From: Gulosibacter massiliensis
GTDB lineage: Bacteria > Actinomycetota > Actinomycetes > Actinomycetales > Microbacteriaceae
Assembly: GCA_945949175.1 (NCBI GenBank)
Contig: CAMFDU010000007.1
Location: 1 to 49,239 of the forward strand
Reading direction: 5' to 3'
Length of the DNA: 49,239 bases
Shown here: positions 27,782 through 34,608 of the stretch, piece after piece
How the letters are laid out: every line of letters starts with the position of its first letter
Position numbering within the stretch: the first letter of the stretch is position 1
Position numbers and translations under genes: made by a program
Notes under the pieces: generated by a model
The model's database searches: none
Seen by the model: the letters and a program-made list of their open reading frames with translations, nothing else
What the model was told of the DNA's origin: nothing

Positions 27782-28315
27782 ATGTCCATAAATGAAAACA
27801 CCCTAGGTCTAGGCTCCCTCTGGGACTCCGAGCAAATGAATAGTGAACTTGACGTTGCGCGGGAACGAGAACGGGATCGTAAATCAGGATTGTTCTTTTC
27901 TGACGCGATGTTGGCACTTCGTGAAGACGACGGTGTCTCGGTTCAGGCGACGTCGTTAGACCGCGTCGTGCATGTTCGACGCATTGGGATGACGTGGATC
28001 GATGGAGTGGTGTGTGGCTCAGTTGACCGGGTGATTGTTCCGTTCGGCGCGATACGGGTTGCGTTTTCCCCTTCAGACTGCACGTGTGTCGTATCGACCC
28101 CAGATCATTTCGAATTGGTCTCGCTTGGAGCAGTGTTGCGGGACATCGAACGTCACGCGTCCTCGATCACCGTTGTGGGTGAGAGATTTGGAGTTCGAGG
28201 ACGAATCACCGGCGTCTGGCGTGACGCCATCACGGTGCGTTCACGCCGCCGTGAATCGGTTCTGCCTCGCTCAGCCTTAGGGGTGATTCTCGTCGAGGAA
28301 AGCGAAAGGACGTGA
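27782..28315 (+). CDS. Conserved-looking protein of unknown function
   Basis: 177 residues, soluble, no signal peptide or membrane segment. I do not recognise the family. The N-terminal third is polar and charged (ARERERDRKSG). From residue 50 on there are alternating short beta strands (VSVQATSLDRVVHVRRIGMTW, split here, then DRVIVPFGAIRVAFS, ITVVGERFGVRGRITGVW and AITVRSRRRESVLPRSAL), suggesting a small beta-barrel such as an OB- or Sm-like fold. A GTG at 27761 is an alternative start. The end overlaps the opposite HTH gene by 39 nt, and it shares a neighbourhood with that gene and the SAF/CpaE-like pair. Confidence 0.6.
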   Translation: MSINENTLGLGSLWDSEQMNSELDVARERERDRKSGLFFSDAMLALREDDGVSVQATSLDRVVHVRRIGMTWIDGVVCGSVDRVIVPFGAIRVAFSPSDCTCVVSTPDHFELVSLGAVLRDIERHASSITVVGERFGVRGRITGVWRDAITVRSRRRESVLPRSALGVILVEESERT

Positions 28316-28534
28316 CGCGACAATCGACGGCACGAAATCGGGCTCACGCCCCAGCATCAGGGCGTCGTGTTGCATCGCAGCGACAAACTCGATGACGGCA
28401 GCGTGTGTGACGCGAACTCTGCGCCCCGGCACAACACGAAGTTCGTGACGCTCGATTAACTCCGAAACGTTCTCGCGGGACGTGCCCAGAACCTCTGCAA
28501 CATCCGCGACAGTCAACATCCATTCTTCGACCAT
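28277..28534 (-). CDS. Excisionase-type helix-turn-helix DNA-binding protein
   Basis: 85 residues. LTVADVAEVLGTSRENVSELIERHELRVVPGRRVRV is a MerR-like/excisionase HTH with its wing (residues about 7-42, written here in two functional parts: LTVADVAEVLGTSRENV and the VVPGRRVRV wing). A short helical tail follows. No phage genes are nearby, so it is probably a chromosomal regulator rather than a true excisionase. ATG at 28534; an ATG five codons in is also possible. It overlaps the convergent unknown gene by 39 nt and is divergent from the SAF gene. Confidence 0.8.
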   Translation of the reverse strand: MVEEWMLTVADVAEVLGTSRENVSELIERHELRVVPGRRVRVTHAAVIEFVAAMQHDALMLGREPDFVPSIVASRPFAFLDENHP

Positions 28535-28585
28535 GTAAGGAGATTGCCACGAGAATCAGCAACGCAGTCACAAAAAGTCAACGAT

Positions 28586-28594
28586 TGTGGACAA
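28586..28594 (-). promoter_or_regulatory. DnaA box (consensus variant)
   Basis: TGTGGACAA, the complement of the TTGTCCACA form of the DnaA box, lies in the 113-base divergent spacer between the HTH gene and the SAF gene, about 850 bases from the other perfect box. Confidence 0.4.
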
Positions 28595-28647
28595 CTATTT
28601 CCGAACGCTCCGTTCCGCCCCACGATGGGTATCGGAAAGGAAATGTA

Positions 28648-29235
28648 ATGTCCTCAATTCTCTCGTTCCTTCGGCGCAGACTGGTGGCCTCTAGGACAAT
28701 CATCGGTATTGCCCTCGTTGTCGTCAGTGTCGTCGGTGTTGTCGGTGTTGTTCGATTTTCCACCCCCGGTGAGAGGGTCATCATGGCGATCAGTTTTTTG
28801 CCAGCAGGAACCGTAATCACAGCCGACGTCATCGACGAGGTAAGAATTTCAACCCTCAGCACAAGCCCCGGGGGCTCCCCGACGGAAATCATCGGCCGCG
28901 TGGTTGGGCTGGACGTTGGCCCGGGTGAAATCATAACCGCTCGACTGCTCGAACCATCAGTGTTGTCACGGGTGCAAATTTCGGTGCCGCTCGGGGTGAC
29001 CCCGCCGTCTACGATGACAAACGGGGCGTCGATAGATATTTGGGCGGTTGACGAAGACGGCGATACTCCGCCCGTCACAGTTGCACGGAACGCGACTGTT
29101 GTGACCCTGATCGGCAGCGGTTTCGGCGGGGACTCGGTCGTGACGGTTCTCGTCCACCCTCTTGAAGTTCACCGTGTGCTCGCAGTTCTGGGTTCGTCGA
29201 ATGTCATCGTCGCCTCGCTAGGAGAGAATCCGTGA
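28648..29235 (+). CDS. SAF-domain membrane protein (CpaB/RcpC-like)
   Basis: 195 residues. One membrane helix at about 17-36 (TIIGIALVVVSVVGVVGVV) with an RRR motif on the cytoplasmic side, then a SAF domain at about 42-105 (FLPAGTVITADVIDEV, GRVVGLDVGPGEIITARLL) and a further beta-rich part. SAF domains occur in CpaB/RcpC of Flp pilus systems and in flagellar FlgA. The start ATG at 28648 follows GGAAAGGAAA; the frame is open further upstream without a ribosome site. The stop overlaps the next gene by GTGA. No TadA/B/C or pilin gene is seen, so this is an orphan Cpa-type pair. Confidence 0.78.
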   Translation: MSSILSFLRRRLVASRTIIGIALVVVSVVGVVGVVRFSTPGERVIMAISFLPAGTVITADVIDEVRISTLSTSPGGSPTEIIGRVVGLDVGPGEIITARLLEPSVLSRVQISVPLGVTPPSTMTNGASIDIWAVDEDGDTPPVTVARNATVVTLIGSGFGGDSVVTVLVHPLEVHRVLAVLGSSNVIVASLGENP

Positions 29236-30398
29236 CAACCGTCGGAGTGCTTGGTCCGTCAACGAGGTTGGCGGACCTCAGCAATCTCGCTGACTGGGCA
29301 GACATCGTGTGGGGAGTCGATTCGGTTCGAGATGTGGTCAGACGCGTTTCCCAAGCGCCCATTGATGTACTCGTCACCGAAGCAAGCGTGGCCTATCTGA
29401 CCGACGAGTTGATGCGCTTGACACCAGATTCCATTGGACAGATTTGTGCTGTTGCCGAAGCGAAGGGCGTCTTCGAATGGGCGGTTGGTTTGAAAGGAAT
29501 TGTGGCAGTGAGAAGCTTCGCTGAGACACGTTCCGCCGTCCAAAGCTCCGTGGAGTCCGATGGGGGAATAAAAGGCCCCCTGACTTCGGCGCGCGTGACA
29601 ACCACTTCTGTAAAGCGCCCATCCGTGATCGCAGTCTGGGGCCCGGTTGGAGCGCCGGGAGTTACAACTACGGCAATTTCCGTGTCCAGCGTTTGTGCCC
29701 AAGCAGGATTATCGACCCTTCTTTGCGATGTCGATACCCGCGGGTCATCGATTGCCATTGCACTAAGCGTCTTGGACGAAACACCCGGGTTTGCTGCAGC
29801 ATGTCGATTGGCAGGTCGAAACGAGTTAACCGGCTCTGAAATTGAGCGGATTACGAACACTGTTGAACATGACGGAGTCCGATTCTCGGTTTTGACAGGA
29901 TTGCCACGCAATTCGCGCTGGGCTGAAGTCGGGACGGAAAAAGTCCGACTTGTGTTGGACCTGGTCAGGGATATCTATGACGTGGTGATTGTCGATGTGG
30001 GGTTTGGAGTTGAAGAGAACGAGTGGATAGACGACGCCCCACAACGAGACGGAGCCGCTCGCGAAATCCTGCGACTCGCAGATTCGGTCGTTGCGGTTGG
30101 AACCGCTGATCCGGTCGGTGTTTCGAGAATCATTCGCGGACTCGACGAGATTCGCGACCTGTGCAAACCCCCGATTCTGATTCTCAACCGCGTGGCGCCG
30201 GGTTCCGGGGCCGACGCGGCAGACGCAATTCAACGCTTTAGCGACCACCTCGTGCGAACCGTTATCCCGGCAGACGGGCGAAAGGGAATTGACGAGGCAT
30301 TTAACCGGGCACAGAGCCACCCCACCTTGTGGCGACAGGTCGCAAATCAAGCCGGGGTGAAATTGCCGACACCTCGTAAGTCGCGATGGCGGCGGTAG
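29232..30398 (+). CDS. CpaE/MinD-like P-loop protein with degenerate Walker A
   Basis: 388 residues. The N-terminal 130 residues resemble a receiver-like domain as in CpaE. The C-terminal part is a MinD/ParA-type fold: WGPVGAPGVTTTAISVSSV takes the place of KGGxGKTT, LLCDVDTRGSS follows, and YDVVIVDVGFGVEE is the Walker B-like strand. Both signature Lys of the MinD P-loop are missing (Val at the catalytic position), so ATP hydrolysis may be altered or lost. Basic C-terminus (PRKSRWRR). GTG overlaps the SAF stop by 4 nt. pdtaS follows after 10 nt but has its own -10-like element. Confidence 0.78.
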   Translation: MTTVGVLGPSTRLADLSNLADWADIVWGVDSVRDVVRRVSQAPIDVLVTEASVAYLTDELMRLTPDSIGQICAVAEAKGVFEWAVGLKGIVAVRSFAETRSAVQSSVESDGGIKGPLTSARVTTTSVKRPSVIAVWGPVGAPGVTTTAISVSSVCAQAGLSTLLCDVDTRGSSIAIALSVLDETPGFAAACRLAGRNELTGSEIERITNTVEHDGVRFSVLTGLPRNSRWAEVGTEKVRLVLDLVRDIYDVVIVDVGFGVEENEWIDDAPQRDGAAREILRLADSVVAVGTADPVGVSRIIRGLDEIRDLCKPPILILNRVAPGSGADAADAIQRFSDHLVRTVIPADGRKGIDEAFNRAQSHPTLWRQVANQAGVKLPTPRKSRWRR

Positions 30399-30401
30399 CC
30401 T
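30396..30401 (+). promoter_or_regulatory. -10-like element of pdtaS (TAGCCT), leaderless start
   Basis: TAGCCT overlaps the stop of the upstream gene and ends 7 nt before the pdtaS ATG. No ribosome site precedes that ATG. Confidence 0.42.
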
Positions 30402-30408
30402 TTAACAC

Positions 30409-31896
30409 ATGCTGACACTCGCCGAAATCGTTGCGGAACAGGCGTCGTTGCCCCCCGATGACGTCGAGTGGCTGCAGGACCTCGTGCGCGAGGGACAGAT
30501 TGTCGCCGACCTTTCGCTCGCCGACATCGCGATGTGGGTGCGAACGACGGATCAGTCGTGGGTGGCGGTGGCTCTCTTTCGGGCCAGTACCGCTAGTACC
30601 GTTTTCTATCGCGACATTGTCGGGACGCGAATCAGTGACACGTGGGACAAATTGGTCGACGAGTGTGAACGTCGCGGAACGATGGTTGAGCCGACGGAAC
30701 CGACGTGGTTCGAGGAAACGGCGACGCTGGTGCGGGCGATTCCGATTCGCCGGCTCGGTGGGGCGAAACCCATTGCGGTTCTGACGCGCCACGCTCTCGT
30801 CTCTGACAACCTCACGAATCGCCAAGCGAAGGCGTTCATCGAATCGGCCGAACAGATTTATTCGATGATCGCCGAAGGCGACTTTCCTGACCCATCACAG
30901 CGGGATAGTTCGAAACTCGGTGCTCCGCGTGCATCGGATGGTCTGATCAAACTTGATCGCGACGGCACCGTCACGTATGCGAGCCCGAACGCTCTCTCGT
31001 CGTTCAACCGAATGGGGTATTCCGCCCCAATGGAGGGAATGGGTCTCGTCGACGTTGCCCGACTTGTCGGCAACACCGAGGAACTTGCGGCAAACGAAAT
31101 GTTGCCGATGGTGGTCAGCGGTCGAGTACCGTGGCAAACCGACTTCAAAGCCGGTCCGATGGTCATCGCCGTACGAGGAATCCCGCTGACCCAGAATGGC
31201 GAGAGAATCGGTGCAATCCTGTTGCTTCGCGATGTCACCGAACTTCGCCGTCAAGAGCGCGAATTGTCGAGCAAGAACGCGACCATTCGAGAGATTCACC
31301 ACCGGGTAAAGAACAACTTGCAAACGGTCGCGTCACTGTTGCGTATCCAGAGTCGTCGCACCAAATCAAACAAGGTCAAGGAAGCGATTTCCCAGGCGAT
31401 GCGTCGAGTAGAGGCGATAGCGGTTGTTCACGACGCGCTCGCTACTGGATTGGCGCAGACCGTAGATTTTGACGAGGTCGCCGCTCGCGTGTCTCCGTTG
31501 GCGGCCGAGGTCGCGAACACGGGAGGGCCGTCCGTCCGGCCGACAATCGAGGGAACTTTCGGTGATTTGCCGAGCGAGTTTGCGACACCGTTGGCCATCG
31601 TGTTGACGGAACTCATCACCAACGCGGTGGAGCATGGCCTTCGTGACGTGATCGAGGGGAAGGTGACCGTTCGAGCGGAACGCGCAACCAATCATTTGCG
31701 GGTGTCGGTCAGTGACAATGGGCCGGGCATCGATGCGTCGACGGTCGGACAGGGCCTTGGGACTCAGATCATCCGCACTCTCGTTGAAAACGAATTGTCA
31801 GCCACGATTGAGTGGTCGCGTGGTGAGTCGGGCGGAACCGTCGTGACGATTGAGATTCCGCTTCGTTACATCGCGGCGGCTAAAGGCGTTAAATGA
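30409..31896 (+). CDS. pdtaS: PdtaS-type sensor histidine kinase
   Basis: 495 residues, cytosolic with no membrane helix. An N-terminal GAF-like domain (about 1-150), a PAS domain (about 180-285, LIKLDRDGTVTYASPNALS) and a HisKA_2/HWE-type kinase core follow. The phospho-His lies in REIHHRVKNNLQTVASLL near residue 296; ATPase boxes are ELITNAVEHGL, DNGPGID and GLGTQIIRTLV. PdtaS phosphorylates the ANTAR RNA-binding antiterminator PdtaR, which is not in this window. The adjacency to convergent whiB1 is the same as in M. tuberculosis (Rv3220c/Rv3219), supporting the assignment. It ends at a strong hairpin terminator. Confidence 0.93.
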   Translation: MLTLAEIVAEQASLPPDDVEWLQDLVREGQIVADLSLADIAMWVRTTDQSWVAVALFRASTASTVFYRDIVGTRISDTWDKLVDECERRGTMVEPTEPTWFEETATLVRAIPIRRLGGAKPIAVLTRHALVSDNLTNRQAKAFIESAEQIYSMIAEGDFPDPSQRDSSKLGAPRASDGLIKLDRDGTVTYASPNALSSFNRMGYSAPMEGMGLVDVARLVGNTEELAANEMLPMVVSGRVPWQTDFKAGPMVIAVRGIPLTQNGERIGAILLLRDVTELRRQERELSSKNATIREIHHRVKNNLQTVASLLRIQSRRTKSNKVKEAISQAMRRVEAIAVVHDALATGLAQTVDFDEVAARVSPLAAEVANTGGPSVRPTIEGTFGDLPSEFATPLAIVLTELITNAVEHGLRDVIEGKVTVRAERATNHLRVSVSDNGPGIDASTVGQGLGTQIIRTLVENELSATIEWSRGESGGTVVTIEIPLRYIAAAKGVK

Positions 31897-31897
31897 G

Positions 31898-31921
31898 GAA
31901 GCGCCCCCGAAGGGGCGCTTC
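31898..31921. terminator. Bidirectional terminator between pdtaS and whiB1
   Basis: Perfect 10-bp stem GAAGCGCCCC / GGGGCGCTTC with a CGAA tetraloop, placed between two convergent genes. It lacks a long T tract on either side. Confidence 0.85.
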
Positions 31922-31933
31922 GCTGAGAGGTTG

Positions 31934-32182
31934 TTAGGACGCGCGGCGGGCACGAGCTGCGCGGCGTTTCAGCGCACGACGCTCGTCTTCGCTGAGCCCG
32001 CCCCACACGCCGGAGTCCTGGTTGGACTCGATGGCGTACTGCAGGCAGTTCTCGACGACGGGGCACTGGGCGCAAACTTGCTTCGCCTTTTCAATTTGGT
32101 CAAGTGCCGGGCCGGTGTTGCCGACGGGGAAAAAAAGTTCCGGGTCGACCGTAAGGCAAGCGGACTTATCGCGCCAATCCAT
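31934..32182 (-). CDS. whiB1: WhiB1 transcription regulator
   Basis: 82 residues. Four Cys at 9, 37, 40 and 46 (C-x27-C-x2-C-x5-C) for a [4Fe-4S] cluster, the GVWGG turn, and the basic C-terminus RRALKRRAARARRAS for DNA contact. WhiB1 is an essential nitric-oxide-sensitive regulator in mycobacteria that binds the primary sigma factor. Length, spacing and the place next to pdtaS identify the subfamily. ATG with GGAG 7 nt upstream. A long interrupted inverted repeat lies 26-67 bases before the start. Confidence 0.94.
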   Translation of the reverse strand: MDWRDKSACLTVDPELFFPVGNTGPALDQIEKAKQVCAQCPVVENCLQYAIESNQDSGVWGGLSEDERRALKRRAARARRAS

Positions 32183-32207
32183 GGTGATCTCCTAAATTAA
32201 TGCCGGC

Positions 32208-32249
32208 ACACAATTGGGCCGACGAACGCCGAAAACTGTCGGCATTGTG
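32208..32249 (-). promoter_or_regulatory. Long inverted repeat upstream of whiB1
   Basis: CACAAT (32208-32213) and GCCGAC (32218-32223, after a short interruption) are mirrored by GTCGGC (32238-32243) and ATTGTG (32244-32249), giving 12 paired bases around a 14-base centre. It lies where the -35 region of whiB1 is expected. Confidence 0.5.
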
Positions 32250-32346
32250 GGTGGGACGGAAGTGTTGGAAACCGCACGCGTCATCGGGTGCGAACATCAA
32301 CCTCTAACAGGTTCTCACGATTGGCCAATAAGGTCAAGGGTTCTGA

Positions 32347-32352
32347 GACAAT
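32347..32352 (+). promoter_or_regulatory. -10-like element (GACAAT), leaderless start
   Basis: GACAAT ends 6 nt before the GTG at 32359 and no ribosome site is present. It departs from the usual first T, so it is weaker evidence than the other examples. Confidence 0.3.
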
Positions 32353-32358
32353 TGTTTT

Positions 32359-32754
32359 GTGGCCGTTAACCCCAAATCTCTCAGTGTTTACGCGATTGTT
32401 GGCGTCATTTCTCTTCAAACGCTTGCCTTGTGGGGGGTCGCGGCACTGTTTGTCTATGACACCGCGACCCAGCCATCGAACTCTCTCGCAGGTGCAATTT
32501 TCCTCGACGTCCTGATTGTTGTTTCCGCCGTCGCGATGTCGATCGCGTCCGTCCTGTTCAGCCGCGGTCGTTCGTCGATGCGAAGCGCCATCATTGTGTG
32601 GCAAATGACGGTGATTGGAATCGGGATTGCCTCGGCCCAGGGCGTCGAACCGCGTTGGGAAATTGCCGGCCTCTTGATTGTGCCCGCCGCTGCGGTTACC
32701 TTTTTGTTGCTTTTCAGTCGCGAAGTTTCGCGTCATCTTGATACCGACACATGA
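32359..32754 (+). CDS. Small four-helix membrane protein
   Basis: 131 residues with four hydrophobic segments (about 10-32, 43-66, 76-95 and 100-121), short loops and a charged C-terminus (SREVSRHLDTDT). No enzymatic motif. Position beside whiB1/pdtaS suggests it may correspond to the integral membrane protein encoded near whiB1 in mycobacteria (Rv3217c), but this rests on location only. GTG start, probably leaderless. Confidence 0.65.
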   Translation: MAVNPKSLSVYAIVGVISLQTLALWGVAALFVYDTATQPSNSLAGAIFLDVLIVVSAVAMSIASVLFSRGRSSMRSAIIVWQMTVIGIGIASAQGVEPRWEIAGLLIVPAAAVTFLLLFSREVSRHLDTDT

Positions 32755-32830
32755 GTTGTGAGCCCGTTGCACAAACCTGAGCAACGTGGCGGGGCGATCG
32801 CGATGAACGCCGCCTGGTCTGGGGTGTGAT

Positions 32831-32849
32831 TTAGGTAAGGTTTGCCTTT
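32831..32849 (+). promoter_or_regulatory. DtxR/IdeR-like iron box before the VIT gene
   Basis: TTAGGTAAGGTTTGCCTTT matches the 19-base iron-box consensus TTAGGTTAGGCTAACCTAA at 13 positions, with AGGTAA/TTGCCT as near-symmetric half-sites. TAGATT (32851-32856), a -10-like hexamer, follows directly, so a bound metalloregulator would cover the -35/-10 spacer. Confidence 0.6.
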
Positions 32850-32886
32850 CTAGATTCAGCGAGCCAATCTTGGTTGACTGAAGGTC

Positions 32887-33594
32887 ATGTCGATCGAAAC
32901 GTTTGAACCCAACCGTGGCTCGCACCTCACAAGACTCAACTGGCTTCGCGCCGGTGTCCTCGGTGCCAACGATGGAATCGTTTCAATCTCGGCTCTCGTT
33001 GTTGGTGTGGCTGCGGCGACGCCGGATATCGGTGCAGTCACCATTGCCGGTGCAGCGGGGCTTGCTGCGGGGGCCATCTCGATGGGTCTCGGTGAATATG
33101 TTTCCGTGAGTAGCCAACGCGACAGCGAGCTTGCGCTAATCGAAAAGGAAAAGTTTGAACTCCGCGATCAACCCGAAGTTGAACTCGCCGAATTGCAGTC
33201 GATTTACGAACACAAAGGGCTGAGTCCCGTCACCGCGAAACGTGTTGCGAAAGAATTGACGGCTTCCGACCCGATTCGTGCTCACCTCGAGGCTGAGTTC
33301 AACATCCTCGAATCCCACATCGTCAATCCGTGGCACGCCGCTTTCTCGTCGACCGGCTCATTCCTCGCGGGGGCTCTGCTTCCGTTCTTGACAATTTTGT
33401 TCGCGGCAGAAGAATTCAGAATCCCCGCCACAATCGCGGCGTCAATCATCGCACTTGCAGGCACCGGCGCGGCTGGCGCTTATCTTGGCAGAAGTTCGAT
33501 GCTGAAATCCGTTATCCGCGTGGCCGTTGGAGGTTCAGCGGCGCTCGCCGTCACGTTTGCAATCGGCTCACTGTTCAATACCTCTGTCGCTTAG
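32887..33594 (+). CDS. VIT1/CCC1-family iron/manganese transporter
   Basis: 235 residues. GVLGANDGIVSISALVVGVA is the first-helix signature; AAGLAAGAISMGLGEYVSVSSQRD is the second helix with conserved Met/Glu (written in parts: AGAISMGLGEYVSV). A Glu-rich metal-binding domain (about 80-140) and three further helices follow. The family moves Fe2+ or Mn2+ out of the cytosol into a compartment or out of the cell. ATG with GAAGG upstream. The DtxR/IdeR-like box 38 bases before the start implies metal control. It overlaps convergent bcp by 4 nt. Confidence 0.9.
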   Translation: MSIETFEPNRGSHLTRLNWLRAGVLGANDGIVSISALVVGVAAATPDIGAVTIAGAAGLAAGAISMGLGEYVSVSSQRDSELALIEKEKFELRDQPEVELAELQSIYEHKGLSPVTAKRVAKELTASDPIRAHLEAEFNILESHIVNPWHAAFSSTGSFLAGALLPFLTILFAAEEFRIPATIAASIIALAGTGAAGAYLGRSSMLKSVIRVAVGGSAALAVTFAIGSLFNTSVA

Positions 33595-34052
33595 ACGCCT
33601 AGTTTTTCGCGAAGCATCTCGACGTGGCCTGTGGCTTTGACGTTGTAGAGCGCGTGGGTGAGGATTCCGTCGCCGTCGATTACAAACGTCGACCGGATGA
33701 CACCCTGGACCTCTTTGCCGTACATGTTTTTGGTGCCGAACGCTCCATAGGCGTTGAGAGTCTCTTTGCTTTCATCACCGAGAAGGAGGAACGGGAGGTT
33801 TTCTTCGTCGGCGAACTTCTGCAAATCCTTGCCCGAGTCGGGGGATACGCCGATGACGACATAGCCTTTGCTCGTGAAGGCGGCCATATTGTCGCGGAAG
33901 TCACAAGCCTGAGTTGTGCAGCCCGGGGTCATCGCCTTCGGGTAGAAATACACAATGACGTTCTGACCCGCGAAATCCGCGAGCGAGTGGTGAGTTCCCG
34001 ACGCGTCGGGAAGAGTGAATGCGGGGGCTTTGTCGCCAACGTTTAGTGTCAT
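33591..34052 (-). CDS. bcp: Thioredoxin-dependent peroxiredoxin (BCP type)
   Basis: 153 residues. TPGCTTQACDF holds the peroxidatic Cys45 and resolving Cys50; YPKAMTPGC and the later GVSPDSGKDLQKFADE helix are typical of BCP. It reduces hydrogen and organic peroxides with thioredoxin. The ATG at 34052 is preceded by TATCCT and a 6-nt spacer (34064-34059), a leaderless arrangement. Converging on the metal transporter, it may share an oxidative/iron theme, but only proximity suggests this. Confidence 0.93.
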   Translation of the reverse strand: MTLNVGDKAPAFTLPDASGTHHSLADFAGQNVIVYFYPKAMTPGCTTQACDFRDNMAAFTSKGYVVIGVSPDSGKDLQKFADEENLPFLLLGDESKETLNAYGAFGTKNMYGKEVQGVIRSTFVIDGDGILTHALYNVKATGHVEMLREKLGV

Positions 34053-34058
34053 GAGCCA

Positions 34059-34064
34059 AGGATA
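34059..34064 (-). promoter_or_regulatory. -10-like element of bcp (TATCCT), leaderless start
   Basis: On the minus strand TATCCT is followed by TGGCTC and the ATG at 34052. It sits in the 18-base gap after the toxin gene, so bcp can be transcribed separately from the toxin-antitoxin pair. Confidence 0.42.
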
Positions 34065-34070
34065 CCTGAC

Positions 34071-34346
34071 TCAATTCGGAAGATTTCGATAGGCAACGCG
34101 GCGGTGACGCGCAGAAACGACGACAATGAGAAGCTCGGCATCTCGGACTCTATACACAATTCGATGGTCGCCCACCCTCACTCTGAACAGATCAGTGAAC
34201 CCCGTTAGCTTCTTGCTTGCGGGTGGACGAGGGTGATTGGCGAGGAGTTCTGTCGCCCTAAAAATTCTTTCGCGCGTGGGTTGATCAAAGCTCTTCAGGT
34301 TTTTCACCGCATCACGAGACCACGTAACGTGATACCGCTCAGTCAC
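34071..34346 (-). CDS. RelE/YoeB-like type II toxin
   Basis: 91 residues from GTG 34346. RYHVTWSRDAVKNLKSFDQ, the helix pair before KKLTGFTDLFRVRVGDHRIVYRV (written in parts: LFRVRVGDHRIVYRV) and a final VVSARHRRVAYRN with basic and Tyr residues form a RelE-fold ribosome-dependent mRNA endonuclease. The frame is open further upstream (to 34487) but that part overlaps the antitoxin gene and lacks family similarity. The GTG overlaps the antitoxin stop by 8 nt, the usual antitoxin-first coupling. Confidence 0.88.
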   Translation of the reverse strand: MTERYHVTWSRDAVKNLKSFDQPTRERIFRATELLANHPRPPASKKLTGFTDLFRVRVGDHRIVYRVRDAELLIVVVSARHRRVAYRNLPN

Positions 34347-34602
34347 GGGTAATGCCAAGTTCGGCTGCGACCTCGTCCAACGTATAGGTGGGCTCTCCGT
34401 TCTCGACCTTTGCCAGGCTGGCCAGTGCCATCTCGATGTCCCGCGAATCTTCGAGGACTTGGAGCGCAAGTTTTGCGAGTACTGCATCCATAACGGCGAC
34501 CGTCGGACGACCGTGATCGGTGATGATGAGAGGTTCGTTCCGGGCGGCTTCGACGGTTTCAGCCCAGTTCTGTCGGGCGTAAGAGGAAGAAACAGAGTTC
34601 AT
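34339..34602 (-). CDS. Phd/YefM-family antitoxin
   Basis: 87 residues. SSYARQNWAETVEAARNEPLIITDHGRPTVAVM contains the Phd/YefM N-terminal DNA-binding and dimer fold (core EPLIITDHGRPTVAVM); the C-terminal half is acidic and flexible (SLAKVENGEPTYTLDEVAAE) to wrap the toxin. The complex is expected to repress its own promoter: a perfect inverted repeat covers the -10 region directly before the ATG. Bases TACAAT then 6 nt then ATG predict a leaderless mRNA. Confidence 0.89.
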   Translation of the reverse strand: MNSVSSSYARQNWAETVEAARNEPLIITDHGRPTVAVMDAVLAKLALQVLEDSRDIEMALASLAKVENGEPTYTLDEVAAELGITRD

Positions 34603-34608
34603 GTATAA

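Noticed and set aside
28277-28534. Excisionase of a prophage
   Set aside because: No integrase, phage or conjugation gene is near; the neighbours are core chromosomal genes.
32761-32785. Small inverted repeat GTTGC...GCAAC after the membrane-protein gene as a terminator
   Set aside because: Five-base arms with a ten-base loop and no T tract are too weak to call.
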